Assembly (NCBI GenBank): GCA_947364365.1
Contig: CANASP010000004.1
Coordinates: forward strand, 62,001 to 126,000
Source of the DNA: an uncultured Alistipes sp.
GTDB taxonomy: Bacteria; Bacteroidota; Bacteroidia; Bacteroidales; Rikenellaceae
Direction: 5' to 3'
DNA length: 64,000 bases
The position numbers were made by a program, and so were the translations under genes. This document shows, in pieces, positions 8,395 through 18,155 of this stretch (the stretch's first letter is position 1; each line of letters starts with the position of its first letter). The notes beneath the pieces were generated by a model, which saw only the letters and a list, made by a program, of their open reading frames with translations, was not told the DNA's origin and made no database searches.

Positions 8395-10704
8395 TCAGAA
8401 CGAGATCTTGGCGCCGACGAACCAGCTGCGCGGCAGCGACGGACCGTAGACATAGCCCGAGTCGCGGTCGGCGCCCCGGTCGAAATCCTTCTGGTAGGCG
8501 TTGAAGAGGTTCTGCACGCCGCCGTAGAGCTGCATGGTCACCTCCTTGTAGAGCCGCACGTCGTAGCCCAGGCGCAGGTTCGTATCGCAGAAACGCGGGG
8601 TGGTCACCGCCTCGTCGCGCTCGGTGCCCGATCCGGCCATGTGCTGCACGAGCATCTCGCCCGAAATGGTGCCCGTCACGTCGAGCGTCATGCGGCGCAG
8701 CGGCTTGAACGAGGCGGTGAAGTAGCCGTAGAGGTCGGGTGTGCGGAACATCCGCCGCACGGGCGCCACCTCCTCGTCGTCGCTCCAGTATTCGGGCTCG
8801 GCGTAGCGGCTCTGCTGCGCCGTCATGCCGGCCTGCAACTCGAACCAGCGGGTGAAGACGGCCCGCCCCTCGATGTTGACGCCGCGCACGGTGGCCCCCG
8901 AACCGTTGTAGCGCTCCTTTATGGTGCTGCCGTCCTCGGCCGGCTCGGGCAGCTCGCGCAGGGCGAAGACGTCGTCGAGGATCGTGTAGAACCCTTCGAC
9001 GATGAGGTTGGTCTGCACCGACCCGAAGTTGTGGTAGAGGTCGGCCGAGAGGCTCACGCTGTGCGACCGCTCCTCCTTCAGGCCGTCGGCCAGGCGGATG
9101 CGCATGCGCTCGCCGCCCACCACGGCGATGTGCATGTCCTCGTCGAAGGCCTGCGGCGCGCGGTAGCCGCCGGCGTAGCTCGCACGCAGGTTGACGTTAT
9201 CCGAGGGGTTGAAGCGCAGGTTGACACGCGGGCTGAAGATCAGGTGATCGACCAGGTTGTGCTTGTCGAGGCGTCCGCCCACGAGCAGCGACCAGCGCTT
9301 GGTCCGCCACTCGTTCTGGAAATAGCCGCCCACGATGTGCACCTTCTGGTCGGTCTCCATGCCGTAGCCCTGCGAGATGTCGTAGAGGTCGTCGTAGCTG
9401 TACTCCACGCCCAGCGTCAGTTCCGAGGGCATGAACAGCAGGCGGTCGAAGGCGTGGATGTACTGCGCGCCGGCCGCCATCGTCAGATCGTGCGTGTGGC
9501 CGTAGGCGTTGGGGTCCATGTAGCTGCCGTAGTAGCTCTTGCGCGCCGTGTTCTGGAACGAGACATAGCCGCTGGCGCGGTTGCTGCGGTCGGCCGACGA
9601 GTAGTCGAACGAGAGGCTCCCCTCGTCGATCGTGTGGTCGGTCTGCTCGGCCACCCACGCCTCGTGGGGCGGCAGGTCGAGCCGGTCGCCGCCGCGGCGG
9701 TACTCCTCGATGTGGTAATACTGCGCCGTGAGCCGCGAGTAGGCCCCCGTGCGGAAGTAGGAGCGCATGCCCACCGACTGCGAGTTGATCACGGGCAGCT
9801 CGGTGAAGCCGTCGCCGTCGTGGTCGTAGCCCGAGCGGTGGCGCGTCTGTCCGAAGACGCTGATGCCCGCGCGGCCGCCCGCGGCGACGAGCGACGCGTT
9901 GAGCATCGTCGTGTTGTCGTAGGAGTTGCTGCACCCGAGCGAGGTGAGCGTGTGCGACAGTTGGGCGGTGCTGTGCGTGGGCTCCTTAGTGATGATGTTG
10001 ATCGTGCCGCCGATGGCCGACGAGCCGTAGAGCGCCGAGCCGCCGCCGCGCAGCACCTCGACCCGTTCAATCATGTTGGCGGGGATCTGCTCCAGGCCGT
10101 AGACGCCCGTCAGGGCCGAGAAGACGGGGTGCGAGTCGACGAGGATCTGCGAGTAGTGGCCGTCGAGGCCGTTGATGCGCACCTGCGCGAAGCCGCAGTT
10201 CTGACAGTCGTCCTCGACGCGCACGCCCGGCTGGAACGACAGTCCCTGCGACAACGCCACGGCGTTGGCCTTCTCGAACAGATCGGCGCTCACCACGCTC
10301 ACCAGCGCCGGGGCCTCGCGCTTGAGCGTTTCGGTGCGGCTGGCCGAGACCACGACCTCGTCCATCGAGAAGCGCTCCTCGTCGACCTCGAAATTGACTT
10401 CGAGGCTCTGGCCCGCCTCGATATGCACCTTGCGCGTCTGCGTGGCATAACCCAACGCACGCACCTCGAGCGTCAGGTCGCCCTCGGGGAGATTCTTCAG
10501 AAAGTAGTGGCCCGAAGCGTCGGTCGTCGCGCCGTAGGTGGTCCCCACCACGGCGATCGTGGCGTAGGGCAGGTGTTCGTGGGTCGAGCGGTCGACCACA
10601 TGGCCGTAGATATGGGCATCGGTGTGCTTCGGGGAGGTCTCCTCGCCCCGCACGATCAGGAAGGGCAGGCACGCGAACAGTGCCAGCAACAGGTATTTTC
10701 TCAT
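8395..10704 (-). CDS. TonB-dependent outer membrane receptor
   Basis: A 769-residue outer-membrane importer. Order: signal peptide (about residues 1-20), a carboxypeptidase-regulatory-like domain (about 30-110, HIYGHVVDRSTHEHLPYATI), a plug domain with ASRTETLKREAP and IERVEVLRGGGSALYGSSAIGGTINI, and a beta-barrel ending in the usual aromatic terminus VGAKISF. The plug carries a two-cysteine segment, DDCQNCGF. The set resembles heme, siderophore or metal receptors and not SusC proteins, and no SusD is adjacent. A small secreted protein gene lies 66 bases upstream on the same strand, so the two are probably one transcript. The substrate cannot be assigned. Confidence 0.9.
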   Translation of the reverse strand: MRKYLLLALFACLPFLIVRGEETSPKHTDAHIYGHVVDRSTHEHLPYATIAVVGTTYGATTDASGHYFLKNLPEGDLTLEVRALGYATQTRKVHIEAGQSLEVNFEVDEERFSMDEVVVSASRTETLKREAPALVSVVSADLFEKANAVALSQGLSFQPGVRVEDDCQNCGFAQVRINGLDGHYSQILVDSHPVFSALTGVYGLEQIPANMIERVEVLRGGGSALYGSSAIGGTINIITKEPTHSTAQLSHTLTSLGCSNSYDNTTMLNASLVAAGGRAGISVFGQTRHRSGYDHDGDGFTELPVINSQSVGMRSYFRTGAYSRLTAQYYHIEEYRRGGDRLDLPPHEAWVAEQTDHTIDEGSLSFDYSSADRSNRASGYVSFQNTARKSYYGSYMDPNAYGHTHDLTMAAGAQYIHAFDRLLFMPSELTLGVEYSYDDLYDISQGYGMETDQKVHIVGGYFQNEWRTKRWSLLVGGRLDKHNLVDHLIFSPRVNLRFNPSDNVNLRASYAGGYRAPQAFDEDMHIAVVGGERMRIRLADGLKEERSHSVSLSADLYHNFGSVQTNLIVEGFYTILDDVFALRELPEPAEDGSTIKERYNGSGATVRGVNIEGRAVFTRWFELQAGMTAQQSRYAEPEYWSDDEEVAPVRRMFRTPDLYGYFTASFKPLRRMTLDVTGTISGEMLVQHMAGSGTERDEAVTTPRFCDTNLRLGYDVRLYKEVTMQLYGGVQNLFNAYQKDFDRGADRDSGYVYGPSLPRSWFVGAKISF

Positions 10705-10770
10705 AAGATGATACGGTTGACTGAAAACCCGGCAAGCCGGGCGGAATCGAAAAAAGAAGGAAACGGAGTG

Positions 10771-11103
10771 TCAGACCGCCGGCGGGGCCCGCAGCGTGCG
10801 GCTGTGCAGGCTCTCGCAGCATTTGCAGCTCGTAGGACGGGGCGGAACCGTCCCCAGCAGCACCGCCCGAAAGCGGGGTGCGGGCTTGGGTGCCTCGAAA
10901 AAGACGAAGAGCTGGAAATCGTCGACCGGGCAGAGATCCTTCACCTGTTCGCGGCCGTCGCAGTCCGACGATCCGTCGCCCGCCAGGGCCGCGAAGTGGA
11001 GCGGGTTCTCGCCGAAAATATGCGCGGCCTGCCCGCCGCGTGCCGCCATGAGCAGCACGAGCAGCAACAGCGCATAGCACCTATGGATCGTCACCGGTCG
11101 CAT
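10771..11103 (-). CDS. Small secreted protein of a TonB-receptor-linked family
   Basis: A 110-residue protein with a signal peptide (residues 1-27, hydrophobic core ALLLVLLMA). The mature part contains DCDGREQVKDLCPVDDF and ends with SCKCCESLHSRTLRAPP. From memory, small Bacteroidales exported proteins upstream of metal or heme receptors end in a similar ESLH...LRAPP pattern (DUF6769-like); this needs a search. ATG 11103 is chosen because a complete promoter lies immediately upstream (11111-11142), leaving a leader of only a few bases. Co-transcription with the receptor is likely. A role in metal or heme handling is inference from the cysteines and context. Confidence 0.75.
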   Translation of the reverse strand: MRPVTIHRCYALLLLVLLMAARGGQAAHIFGENPLHFAALAGDGSSDCDGREQVKDLCPVDDFQLFVFFEAPKPAPRFRAVLLGTVPPRPTSCKCCESLHSRTLRAPPAV

Positions 11104-11110
11104 CGGGGGA

Positions 11111-11142
11111 CAAAGATACGAATAAGTGAGGGCAAACGCAAA
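11111..11142 (-). promoter_or_regulatory. Promoter for secreted protein and TonB receptor
   Basis: On the minus strand TTTG (11139-11142), 20 bases, TATCTTTG (11111-11118). Only seven bases separate the -7 box from the ATG, so the transcript is leaderless or nearly so. Confidence 0.8.
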
Positions 11143-11257
11143 CTTGTTTGCAGTTTGCCGAGCGGGAGTATCTTCGGCGTAGCCAAGGATCGTGCAAGGC
11201 GAGTTGCCGGGCCGATCGACTCGCTTGGCAAGGCCGGAGGCTCTTTCGGACACGGTC
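11143..11257. other. Gene-free stretch between promoter and repeat B
   Basis: Together with repeat B and the bases to 11536 this gap exceeds 400 bases. Apart from the repeat and the tRNA terminator nothing was recognised. Confidence 0.4.
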
Positions 11258-11350
11258 GGCCCGTAGCCGGCGGAGGATGCCGGCGAGCTGAAGGCGCGCG
11301 GAGCAGCCCTCCGCCCGTGGGCGGCTACGGGCTGCCGGCTCAGAGAGCCG
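11258..11350 (+). repeat. Palindromic intergenic repeat, copy B
   Basis: Left arm GCCCGTAGCCGGCGGAGG, a variable middle, CAGCCCTCCGCCC, right arm GGGCGGCTACGGGCTG, then the small hairpin CCGGCTCagaGAGCCG. The arms pair perfectly over GCCCGTAGCC/GGCTACGGGC. Confidence 0.88.
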
Positions 11351-11536
11351 CCATGCCGATCGAGAAAAACGATTGTCCGAATAGCCCGATCGCGACCGGC
11401 GAAGGGCGCAACAAGTCCCGGGGCGAAATCGCGGGCCCTCGCCGGTGCCGGCACGGCGTTCGTTTGCCGGGCGGAGAGCCGGAGTCCCGCTTTCGCGCGA
11501 GGCGCCAGCGCACGCCCGCGCAACGCAAACGAAAAA

Positions 11537-11558
11537 CGCCCGGCCAAAAGACCGGGCG
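11537..11558 (-). terminator. tRNA-His terminator
   Basis: CGCCCGG stem with its complement; on the minus strand it is followed by TTTTTCGTTT. Confidence 0.8.
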
Positions 11559-11576
11559 CGCTGTTCGCGAAACGAT

Positions 11577-11652
<76 letters not shown>

Positions 11653-11679
11653 ATGTCGATACTATGTCGTATCGGGTTG

Positions 11680-11710
11680 CAAATGTAATGCACTTTTTCC
11701 GAACCTGCAA
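11680..11710 (-). promoter_or_regulatory. tRNA-His promoter
   Basis: TTG (11708-11710), 20 bases, TACATTTG (11680-11687) on the minus strand, 28 bases before the tRNA. Confidence 0.75.
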
Positions 11711-11804
11711 GCATTTCGCCCGAAAAAATCGCACCCGCAGCCACAAAATGACAAAATGGCAGACCCGAAGGAAACTTTGTCACGGAAAATCTGCCAAAAA
11801 TGCC

Positions 11805-11820
11805 TTGGCACACCTATTGA
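11805..11820 (+). promoter_or_regulatory. Candidate sigma54-like element before groES
   Basis: TTGGCACACCTATTGA has GG-N10-GA, close to the -24/-12 GG-N10-GC of sigma54 promoters. It would place the start near 11832, about 33 bases before the groES ATG. No TAnnTTTG box or CIRCE operator is seen upstream of groES. Confidence 0.4.
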
Positions 11821-11864
11821 TCGGAATGGCCGCGGAAACCAAACAAACTCAAATAACAAGCATC

Positions 11865-12134
11865 ATGAACGTAAAACCCTTATCGGACCGCGTGCTGATT
11901 CTGCCGAATCCCGCGGAGGAAAAGACGGCCGGCGGGCTCATCATTCCCGACACGGCAAAGGAGAAACCCCTCGCAGGCAAGGTCGTGGCCGTCGGTCCCG
12001 GCACCTCGGAGGTCAAGATGGAGGTTGCCGTCGGCGACCAGGTGCTCTACGGCAAGTATGCCGGCCAGGAGCTGCAGATCGACGGCGAAACCTACCTTAT
12101 CATGAAACAGAACGACATTCTCGCAATCATCTAA
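11865..12134 (+). CDS. groES: Co-chaperonin GroES
   Basis: The 89-residue lid of the GroEL chamber. [20 protein letters not shown] and the mobile loop [16 protein letters not shown] are canonical, as is [11 protein letters not shown]. The frame is open well upstream through the tRNA, but only ATG 11865 gives the family protein. groEL begins 12 bases after the stop, so the two form one operon. Confidence 0.98.
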   Translation: MNVKPLSDRVLILPNPAEEKTAGGLIIPDTAKEKPLAGKVVAVGPGTSEVKMEVAVGDQVLYGKYAGQELQIDGETYLIMKQNDILAII

Positions 12135-13778
<1,644 letters not shown>

Positions 13779-13827
13779 TGGCATGACGCAACCGACGGCA
13801 GAGGCCGCAGGGCACTGCCGCGAAACG

Positions 13828-13860
13828 AAATCCCCGGAGCGATCGCTCCGGGGATTTTTT
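13828..13860 (+). terminator. groESL terminator
   Basis: The perfect palindrome AAATCCCCGGAGC-GATC-GCTCCGGGGATTT is followed by TTT. Confidence 0.92.
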
Positions 13861-13881
13861 GTTGAAAGGTTCTTGCTCGGG

Positions 13882-13928
13882 CGCAGCCTGCGGAGGCTGC
13901 GGCACGCTCGGCTCCGAAGAGCCGAGGA
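13882..13928 (+). repeat. Short relative of the palindromic repeat
   Basis: GCAGCCTgcggAGGCTGC is followed by CTCGGCTCcgaaGAGCCGAG. It has an arm pair and the small terminal hairpin of the repeat family, without the middle. Confidence 0.5.
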
Positions 13929-14003
13929 GGCGAAACCGATAAATACAACCTGGGATATGCGACCCGCACGACGCAGACGAGCCGCAATCTACAAGAAAAA
14001 AAG

Positions 14004-14100
14004 CAGCCCGTGGCCGGCGGAGGCCGTTTTCGGAGCGACAGCGACAGAAACAGCCCTCCGCCCGGGGACGGCTACGGGCTGTGCGGCTTGAAAAGCCGCA
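14004..14100 (+). repeat. Palindromic intergenic repeat, copy C
   Basis: GCAGCCCGTGGCCGGCGGAGG, a 28-base middle, CAGCCCTCCGCCCGGGG, right arm CGGCTACGGGCTG and tail hairpin GCGGCTTgaaAAGCCGC. The single arm difference (G opposite T) is a wobble pair in RNA. It lies between converging groEL and recN. The rest of the gap (13861-14197) has only repeat remnants. Confidence 0.88.
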
Positions 14101-14197
14101 GGCCACGGCCCGCACGGCTCCGAAGAGCCGCCGTCACGCAAAAGAAAAATACGGTCCGACGAATGCCGCGACGGCACGGAACGCTGCCGCCGCACGG

Positions 14198-15898
14198 CTA
14201 AAAGAGCAGGCCGCCCTTGTCGTCGCCGGATTTCGCCGCCGGACGCGCCCCCGCCACCCGGTCGCCCAGCAGGATACGCGCCTGGGCCAGCGCCGCCTCG
14301 GTAATGTCGGCACCCGACAGCATCTTGGCGATCTCGCTCACCCGCTCGGCATCGGTCAGCCGCGCGATCTGCGTACGGCCGTCGCGCTTCGAGACGACGA
14401 AGTGGGCCGCCCCCTTCGAGGCGACCTGCGGCAGGTGGGTGATGTCGACCACCTGCATCGACTCCGACAGCGAGGCGATGATCGCCCCCATCGCCTCGGC
14501 GATGCGTCCCGAGACGCCGGTGTCGATCTCGTCGAAGATGATCGTCGGCAGCTGCATGCGTGTGGCCAGCAGCGCCTTGAGCGCCAGCATCACACGCGAA
14601 AGCTCGCCGCCCGAGGCGATGCGCTCGATCGGCTGGGGCGTCATGCGGGCATTGGCCGTGAAGAGATACTGCACGGCATCGCACCCCGTGCGCGTGGGTT
14701 CCACGGGGGTGAGCTCCACGCGGAAAATCGTCTCGGCCATCCCCAGCTGCGCGAGCGTCGCCAGGATCTCCTTCGCAAACAGCGGCGCCGCCTTCATGCG
14801 GGCCTTGCGGAGCCGCTCGGCCAACGCCGTCGCACGGCCTTCGGCCTCCGCCACCGCCGCCTCGGCCTCGGCCACCGCCTCGTCGGAGTGGACAATCGCC
14901 GCCAGCTGCGCGGCATAGCGGTCGCGCAGGGCGATGAGCTCGGCCTCGTCGGCCGCACGGTGCTTCTGCTGGAGCGAGAGCAGCGTGTCGAGCCGCGCGG
15001 AGAGCTTCTGCAACCGCGCGGGGTCGGTATCGAGCCGTTCGGCGTCGGAGGCGACCGAAGCCCCGAGATCCTTCAGCTCCTCGACGACGGCATGGAGCCG
15101 CTCGGCATAGCCGCCCGCCGCGGGATAATGGGCCCGCTCGTGGGTCAGCGCCGTCTCGGCCCGGCGCAGCAGCGACAGCACCCCCACCTCGTCGGCGTCG
15201 AGCGCATTGCGCAGCGTCGTCAGCGCCTCGCCGATGCGGTCGGCATGCTCCAGCACCGCCAGCTCCTCGGTGATCGCCGCCTGCTCGCCTGCGGTCAGGG
15301 CCGCCGCCGTCAGCTCCTCCGACTGGAAACGCAGCCACTCCTCGTCGCGACGCCCCGCGGCGGCCTCTTCGCGCAGCGTCGTCAGACGCCGCCGGCACTC
15401 CTGCAACCGGGCATACTGCGCCGCGTACTGTGCGAGCAGTTCGCCGTTTCCGGCCACCGTATCGAGGGCCGCCGTGCGGAACTCCTCCGACGAGAGCACC
15501 AGATTCTGGTGCTGCGAATGGATGTCGATGAGCCGCTGCCCCAGCTCGCGCAGCGTGGCGAGCGACACCGGCACGTCGTTGACGAAGGCGCGGCTCTTGC
15601 CCGCCGGGGTGATGATGCGCGTGAGGGTCGTCTCCGGGGCGTAGTCGAGGTCGTTGTCGGCGAAAAACGCCTCCAGCCCGCGCCCGGCGACGTCGAAGGT
15701 CCCCTCGACGGTGCAGTTGCGGGCGGCATCCTTCATCGCCGCCCCCTCGTTGCGGGCCCCGAGCAGCAGCCCCAGGGCTCCCAGCAGGATCGACTTGCCG
15801 GCACCGGTCTCGCCCGTGATGATGTTCAGATGCGGATCCAGCTCCAATGAGAGCGAATCGATCAGCGCATAGTTCTCGACGGTCAGACGACGTAACAT
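14198..15898 (-). CDS. recN: DNA repair protein RecN
   Basis: An SMC-like ATPase acting in double-strand break repair. Of its 566 residues the N-terminus holds VENYALIDSLSLEL and Walker A GETGAGKS; a coiled-coil middle follows (about residues 150-400); the C-terminus has ASGGELSRVMLALK (signature) and IIFDEIDTGVSG (Walker B). ATG 15898 is preferred over the open frame to 15943 because the extra codons translate a tandem heptamer repeat. It is last in the operon bamD-omega-coaBC-GNAT-recN. Confidence 0.96.
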   Translation of the reverse strand: MLRRLTVENYALIDSLSLELDPHLNIITGETGAGKSILLGALGLLLGARNEGAAMKDAARNCTVEGTFDVAGRGLEAFFADNDLDYAPETTLTRIITPAGKSRAFVNDVPVSLATLRELGQRLIDIHSQHQNLVLSSEEFRTAALDTVAGNGELLAQYAAQYARLQECRRRLTTLREEAAAGRRDEEWLRFQSEELTAAALTAGEQAAITEELAVLEHADRIGEALTTLRNALDADEVGVLSLLRRAETALTHERAHYPAAGGYAERLHAVVEELKDLGASVASDAERLDTDPARLQKLSARLDTLLSLQQKHRAADEAELIALRDRYAAQLAAIVHSDEAVAEAEAAVAEAEGRATALAERLRKARMKAAPLFAKEILATLAQLGMAETIFRVELTPVEPTRTGCDAVQYLFTANARMTPQPIERIASGGELSRVMLALKALLATRMQLPTIIFDEIDTGVSGRIAEAMGAIIASLSESMQVVDITHLPQVASKGAAHFVVSKRDGRTQIARLTDAERVSEIAKMLSGADITEAALAQARILLGDRVAGARPAAKSGDDKGGLLF

Positions 15899-15909
15899 CC
15901 TGTCAAAGA

Positions 15910-15937
15910 TTGAAAATTGAAAGTTGAAAGTTGAAAA
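15910..15937. repeat. Heptamer tandem repeat TTGAAAR
   Basis: Four 7-mers in a row: TTGAAAA, TTGAAAG, TTGAAAG, TTGAAAA. They lie in the gap before recN. Confidence 0.85.
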
Positions 15938-15992
15938 TTCCAAAGTTCGGAATACGCGCCGCCCGGGCTCGTCCGAAATGCCGGAGCCGCAC

Positions 15993-16505
15993 TCACCTCT
16001 CCTTCGTCATCACGAAATTCGTAAGCGCGACACCCCGTCGCACGACCTGCTGCTCGCGTCGGACCAGATAGCCCCGAGCCTCGAAAAACGGCCGGGCCAC
16101 GATCGAAACGTGGGCGACGAACGGCCCCGGGAGCCCCTCCTCCAACGCGTCGCAGAGCAACGTGGCCACACCTCGCCGCCGATAGTCGGGATGGACATAC
16201 AACCGGTCGAGGTAACCCTCCCCCGTCATGTCGCCGAAACCGACGATCCTCCCGTCCCTCTCCGCCACCAGGCAGCGGTGCCCCTCGAACGAGCGGGTCC
16301 ACCGCGTCATGTCGTCGGCTCCGGCCGCCCAGGCCTCCCGCTGCGCCTCCGTATAGGCTGCGGCATCGACCCGACGCACCGCCCGGCGGAACAGATCGGC
16401 CAGCACCGCCGCATCCGAAGGGCGATAGGCCCGGACAAGCACGTCGGTCCGCCCGGTCCGCTCCGGCCCGGTCCCGGCCCCGTTCGCTCGCTGCCGACCG
16501 TCCAT
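15993..16505 (-). CDS. GNAT family N-acetyltransferase
   Basis: A 170-residue acyltransferase using acetyl-CoA. The fold is visible as VRAYRPSDAAVLADLFR (beta1-alpha1), RDGRIVGFGDM, YVHPDYRRRGVATLL (the acetyl-CoA loop) and ARPFFEARGYLVRREQQV (C-terminal strand), similar to YafP-type enzymes. The ATG overlaps the coaBC TGA by one base, so translation is probably coupled. In other Bacteroidales a DUF4835 gene is, from memory, usual at this place between coaBC and recN; here a GNAT gene is present instead. The acceptor is unknown. Confidence 0.9.
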   Translation of the reverse strand: MDGRQRANGAGTGPERTGRTDVLVRAYRPSDAAVLADLFRRAVRRVDAAAYTEAQREAWAAGADDMTRWTRSFEGHRCLVAERDGRIVGFGDMTGEGYLDRLYVHPDYRRRGVATLLCDALEEGLPGPFVAHVSIVARPFFEARGYLVRREQQVVRRGVALTNFVMTKER

Positions 16506-17767
16506 CACCGGTCTCCGCCCTCCACCGGGGCCTCCGCCGGCGCATTCCGCTCCGCGGAACCGACCAACGCCGCGATCCGCCCGGCGATGCGCTCGGCCAC
16601 CTCGCGCTTCGTGAGCAGCGGCAGCTCCTCGCGTCCCGCACGGTCGATGAGCGTCACCTTGTTCGTATCGCCGCGGAAGCAGGCTCCCGCGTCGCGCAGC
16701 GAGTTGAGAACGATGAAGTCGAGGTTCTTGCGCGCGAGTTTCGCCTCGGCATGCGCCGCCTCGTCGTGGGTTTCGAGCGCGAAGCCCACCAGCAGCCGGC
16801 CGCCCTTGCGGCGTCCCAGCTCGGCGGCGATATCGCGCGTGCGCTTCAGACGGATCGCCATCCCCCCTTCGCCCTTCTCCAGTTTGCGGTCGGCCACCGT
16901 CTCGGGCGTATAATCGGCCACGGCGGCGCACATCACCGCCCCGTCGGCCCCGTCGAAAGCCGCCACGGCGGCCCGGTACATCTCCTCGGCCGACAGCACG
17001 TCGATCCGTTCGACTCCCGGAGGGGTCGCGAGCGCCGTGCGGCCGCTCACGAGCGTCACGTGCGCACCGCAGCGCGCCAACGCGCCGGCGATGGCGTAGC
17101 CCATCTTTCCCGACGAGTGGTTCGAGAGGAACCGCACGGGATCGATCGGTTCGATCGTGGCGCCCGCCGTAACGACGAAGCGCCTACCGGTCAGCTTTTT
17201 TTTTTCGGTGAAGAGATCCGCCAGAAAGGCCGCGATCGTCTCGGGCTCGGCCATACGGCCCTTGCCCTGCAGGCCGCTCGCGAGTTCGCCCTCGGCCGGC
17301 TCCACGATCCGCACGCCGCGCGCCGCCAACGTCGCCAGATTGGCCTGCGTGGCCGCATGGGCATACATGTCGAGGTCCATCGCCGGAGCGACGACCACCT
17401 CGCAGCGTGCCGACAGATAGGTCGTCAGCAGCAGATTGTCGGCCACGCCCGTGGCCATCTTGGCCAGCGTGTTGGCCGTCGCGGGGGCTATGAGCAGGCA
17501 GTCGGCCCACTCGCCCAGCGAAATGTGGGAGTTCCAGGCCCCGTTCTCGGGATCGAAGAACTCCACCAAAATGGGGTGCTTCGAGAGCGTGGCCATCGTC
17601 AGCGGGGTGATGAACTGCTTGGCCAGCGGCGTCATCACCACCCGCACCTCGGCACCGGCGCGCACCAATTGCCGCGCGAGCGCCGCCGCCTTGTAGGCGG
17701 CGATACTCCCGGTGACACCCAGCAGGACGCGACGGCCCTGCAATGCGTTTGCGTCCGGCGCTTGCAT
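16505..17767 (-). CDS. coaBC: Phosphopantothenoylcysteine synthetase/decarboxylase
   Basis: A bifunctional coenzyme A enzyme: CoaB joins cysteine to 4'-phosphopantothenate and CoaC decarboxylates the product. Of 420 residues the N-terminal flavin domain shows LGVTGSIAAYKAA, HISLGEWAD with the catalytic His, and APATANTLAKMA. The C-terminal ligase domain shows LSNHSSGKMGYAIA and the NTP-site region near FIVLNSL. ATG 17767 is chosen; an in-frame GTG at 17812 would overlap the omega gene. It follows omega and leads into the GNAT gene with a one-base overlap. Confidence 0.95.
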   Translation of the reverse strand: MQAPDANALQGRRVLLGVTGSIAAYKAAALARQLVRAGAEVRVVMTPLAKQFITPLTMATLSKHPILVEFFDPENGAWNSHISLGEWADCLLIAPATANTLAKMATGVADNLLLTTYLSARCEVVVAPAMDLDMYAHAATQANLATLAARGVRIVEPAEGELASGLQGKGRMAEPETIAAFLADLFTEKKKLTGRRFVVTAGATIEPIDPVRFLSNHSSGKMGYAIAGALARCGAHVTLVSGRTALATPPGVERIDVLSAEEMYRAAVAAFDGADGAVMCAAVADYTPETVADRKLEKGEGGMAIRLKRTRDIAAELGRRKGGRLLVGFALETHDEAAHAEAKLARKNLDFIVLNSLRDAGACFRGDTNKVTLIDRAGREELPLLTKREVAERIAGRIAALVGSAERNAPAEAPVEGGDR

Positions 17768-17783
17768 CTTTCCGCGGGTCGGC

Positions 17784-18116
17784 TTACGACTCCTTGACCG
17801 GTGCGTCGGCACCCTCCTTGAAGAAGAGCTCGTGGTCGAGGTACTCCTCCGTGGCGATGATCACGGGCTTGGGCAGCCGCTCGTAGTAGCGCGAGATCTC
17901 GATCTGCTCGCGGTTCTCGAAGGTCTCCTCCATCGTGTCGGTGGGCGACGAGAAGTCGGCCAGCTTGCGGTTGAGCTCGGTCTTGAGCTCCGTCGAGATC
18001 TGGTTGGCGCGACGGGCGATGACGTTCACCGTTTCGTAGATGTTGCCGGTCTGGCGGTCCAGATCGACCAGCTTGCGCGTGACGGTGTTGTTGGGAATGT
18101 TCTTTTTGATCTCCAT
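17784..18116 (-). CDS. rpoZ: RNA polymerase omega subunit (Rpb6-like)
   Basis: A 110-residue protein matching the Bacteroidetes omega/Rpb6 family, which helps assemble RNA polymerase. The region GNIYETVNVIARRANQIS is the conserved omega helix, followed by an acidic segment and KPVIIATEEYLDHELFF. Its position between bamD and coaBC is the usual one in the order. Confidence 0.9.
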   Translation of the reverse strand: MEIKKNIPNNTVTRKLVDLDRQTGNIYETVNVIARRANQISTELKTELNRKLADFSSPTDTMEETFENREQIEISRYYERLPKPVIIATEEYLDHELFFKEGADAPVKES

Positions 18117-18155
18117 AGATTCTTATTGTGATGCGGGAAATCCGTATGCGTGTTA

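Noticed and set aside
11700..11864. CIRCE operator before groES
   Set aside because: No TTAGCACTC-N9-GAGTGCTAA-like sequence is present.
14004..14100. Palindromic repeats as simple terminators
   Set aside because: Copy C follows a separate strong terminator and has no T-run; the long arms with an internal variable region are not terminator-like.
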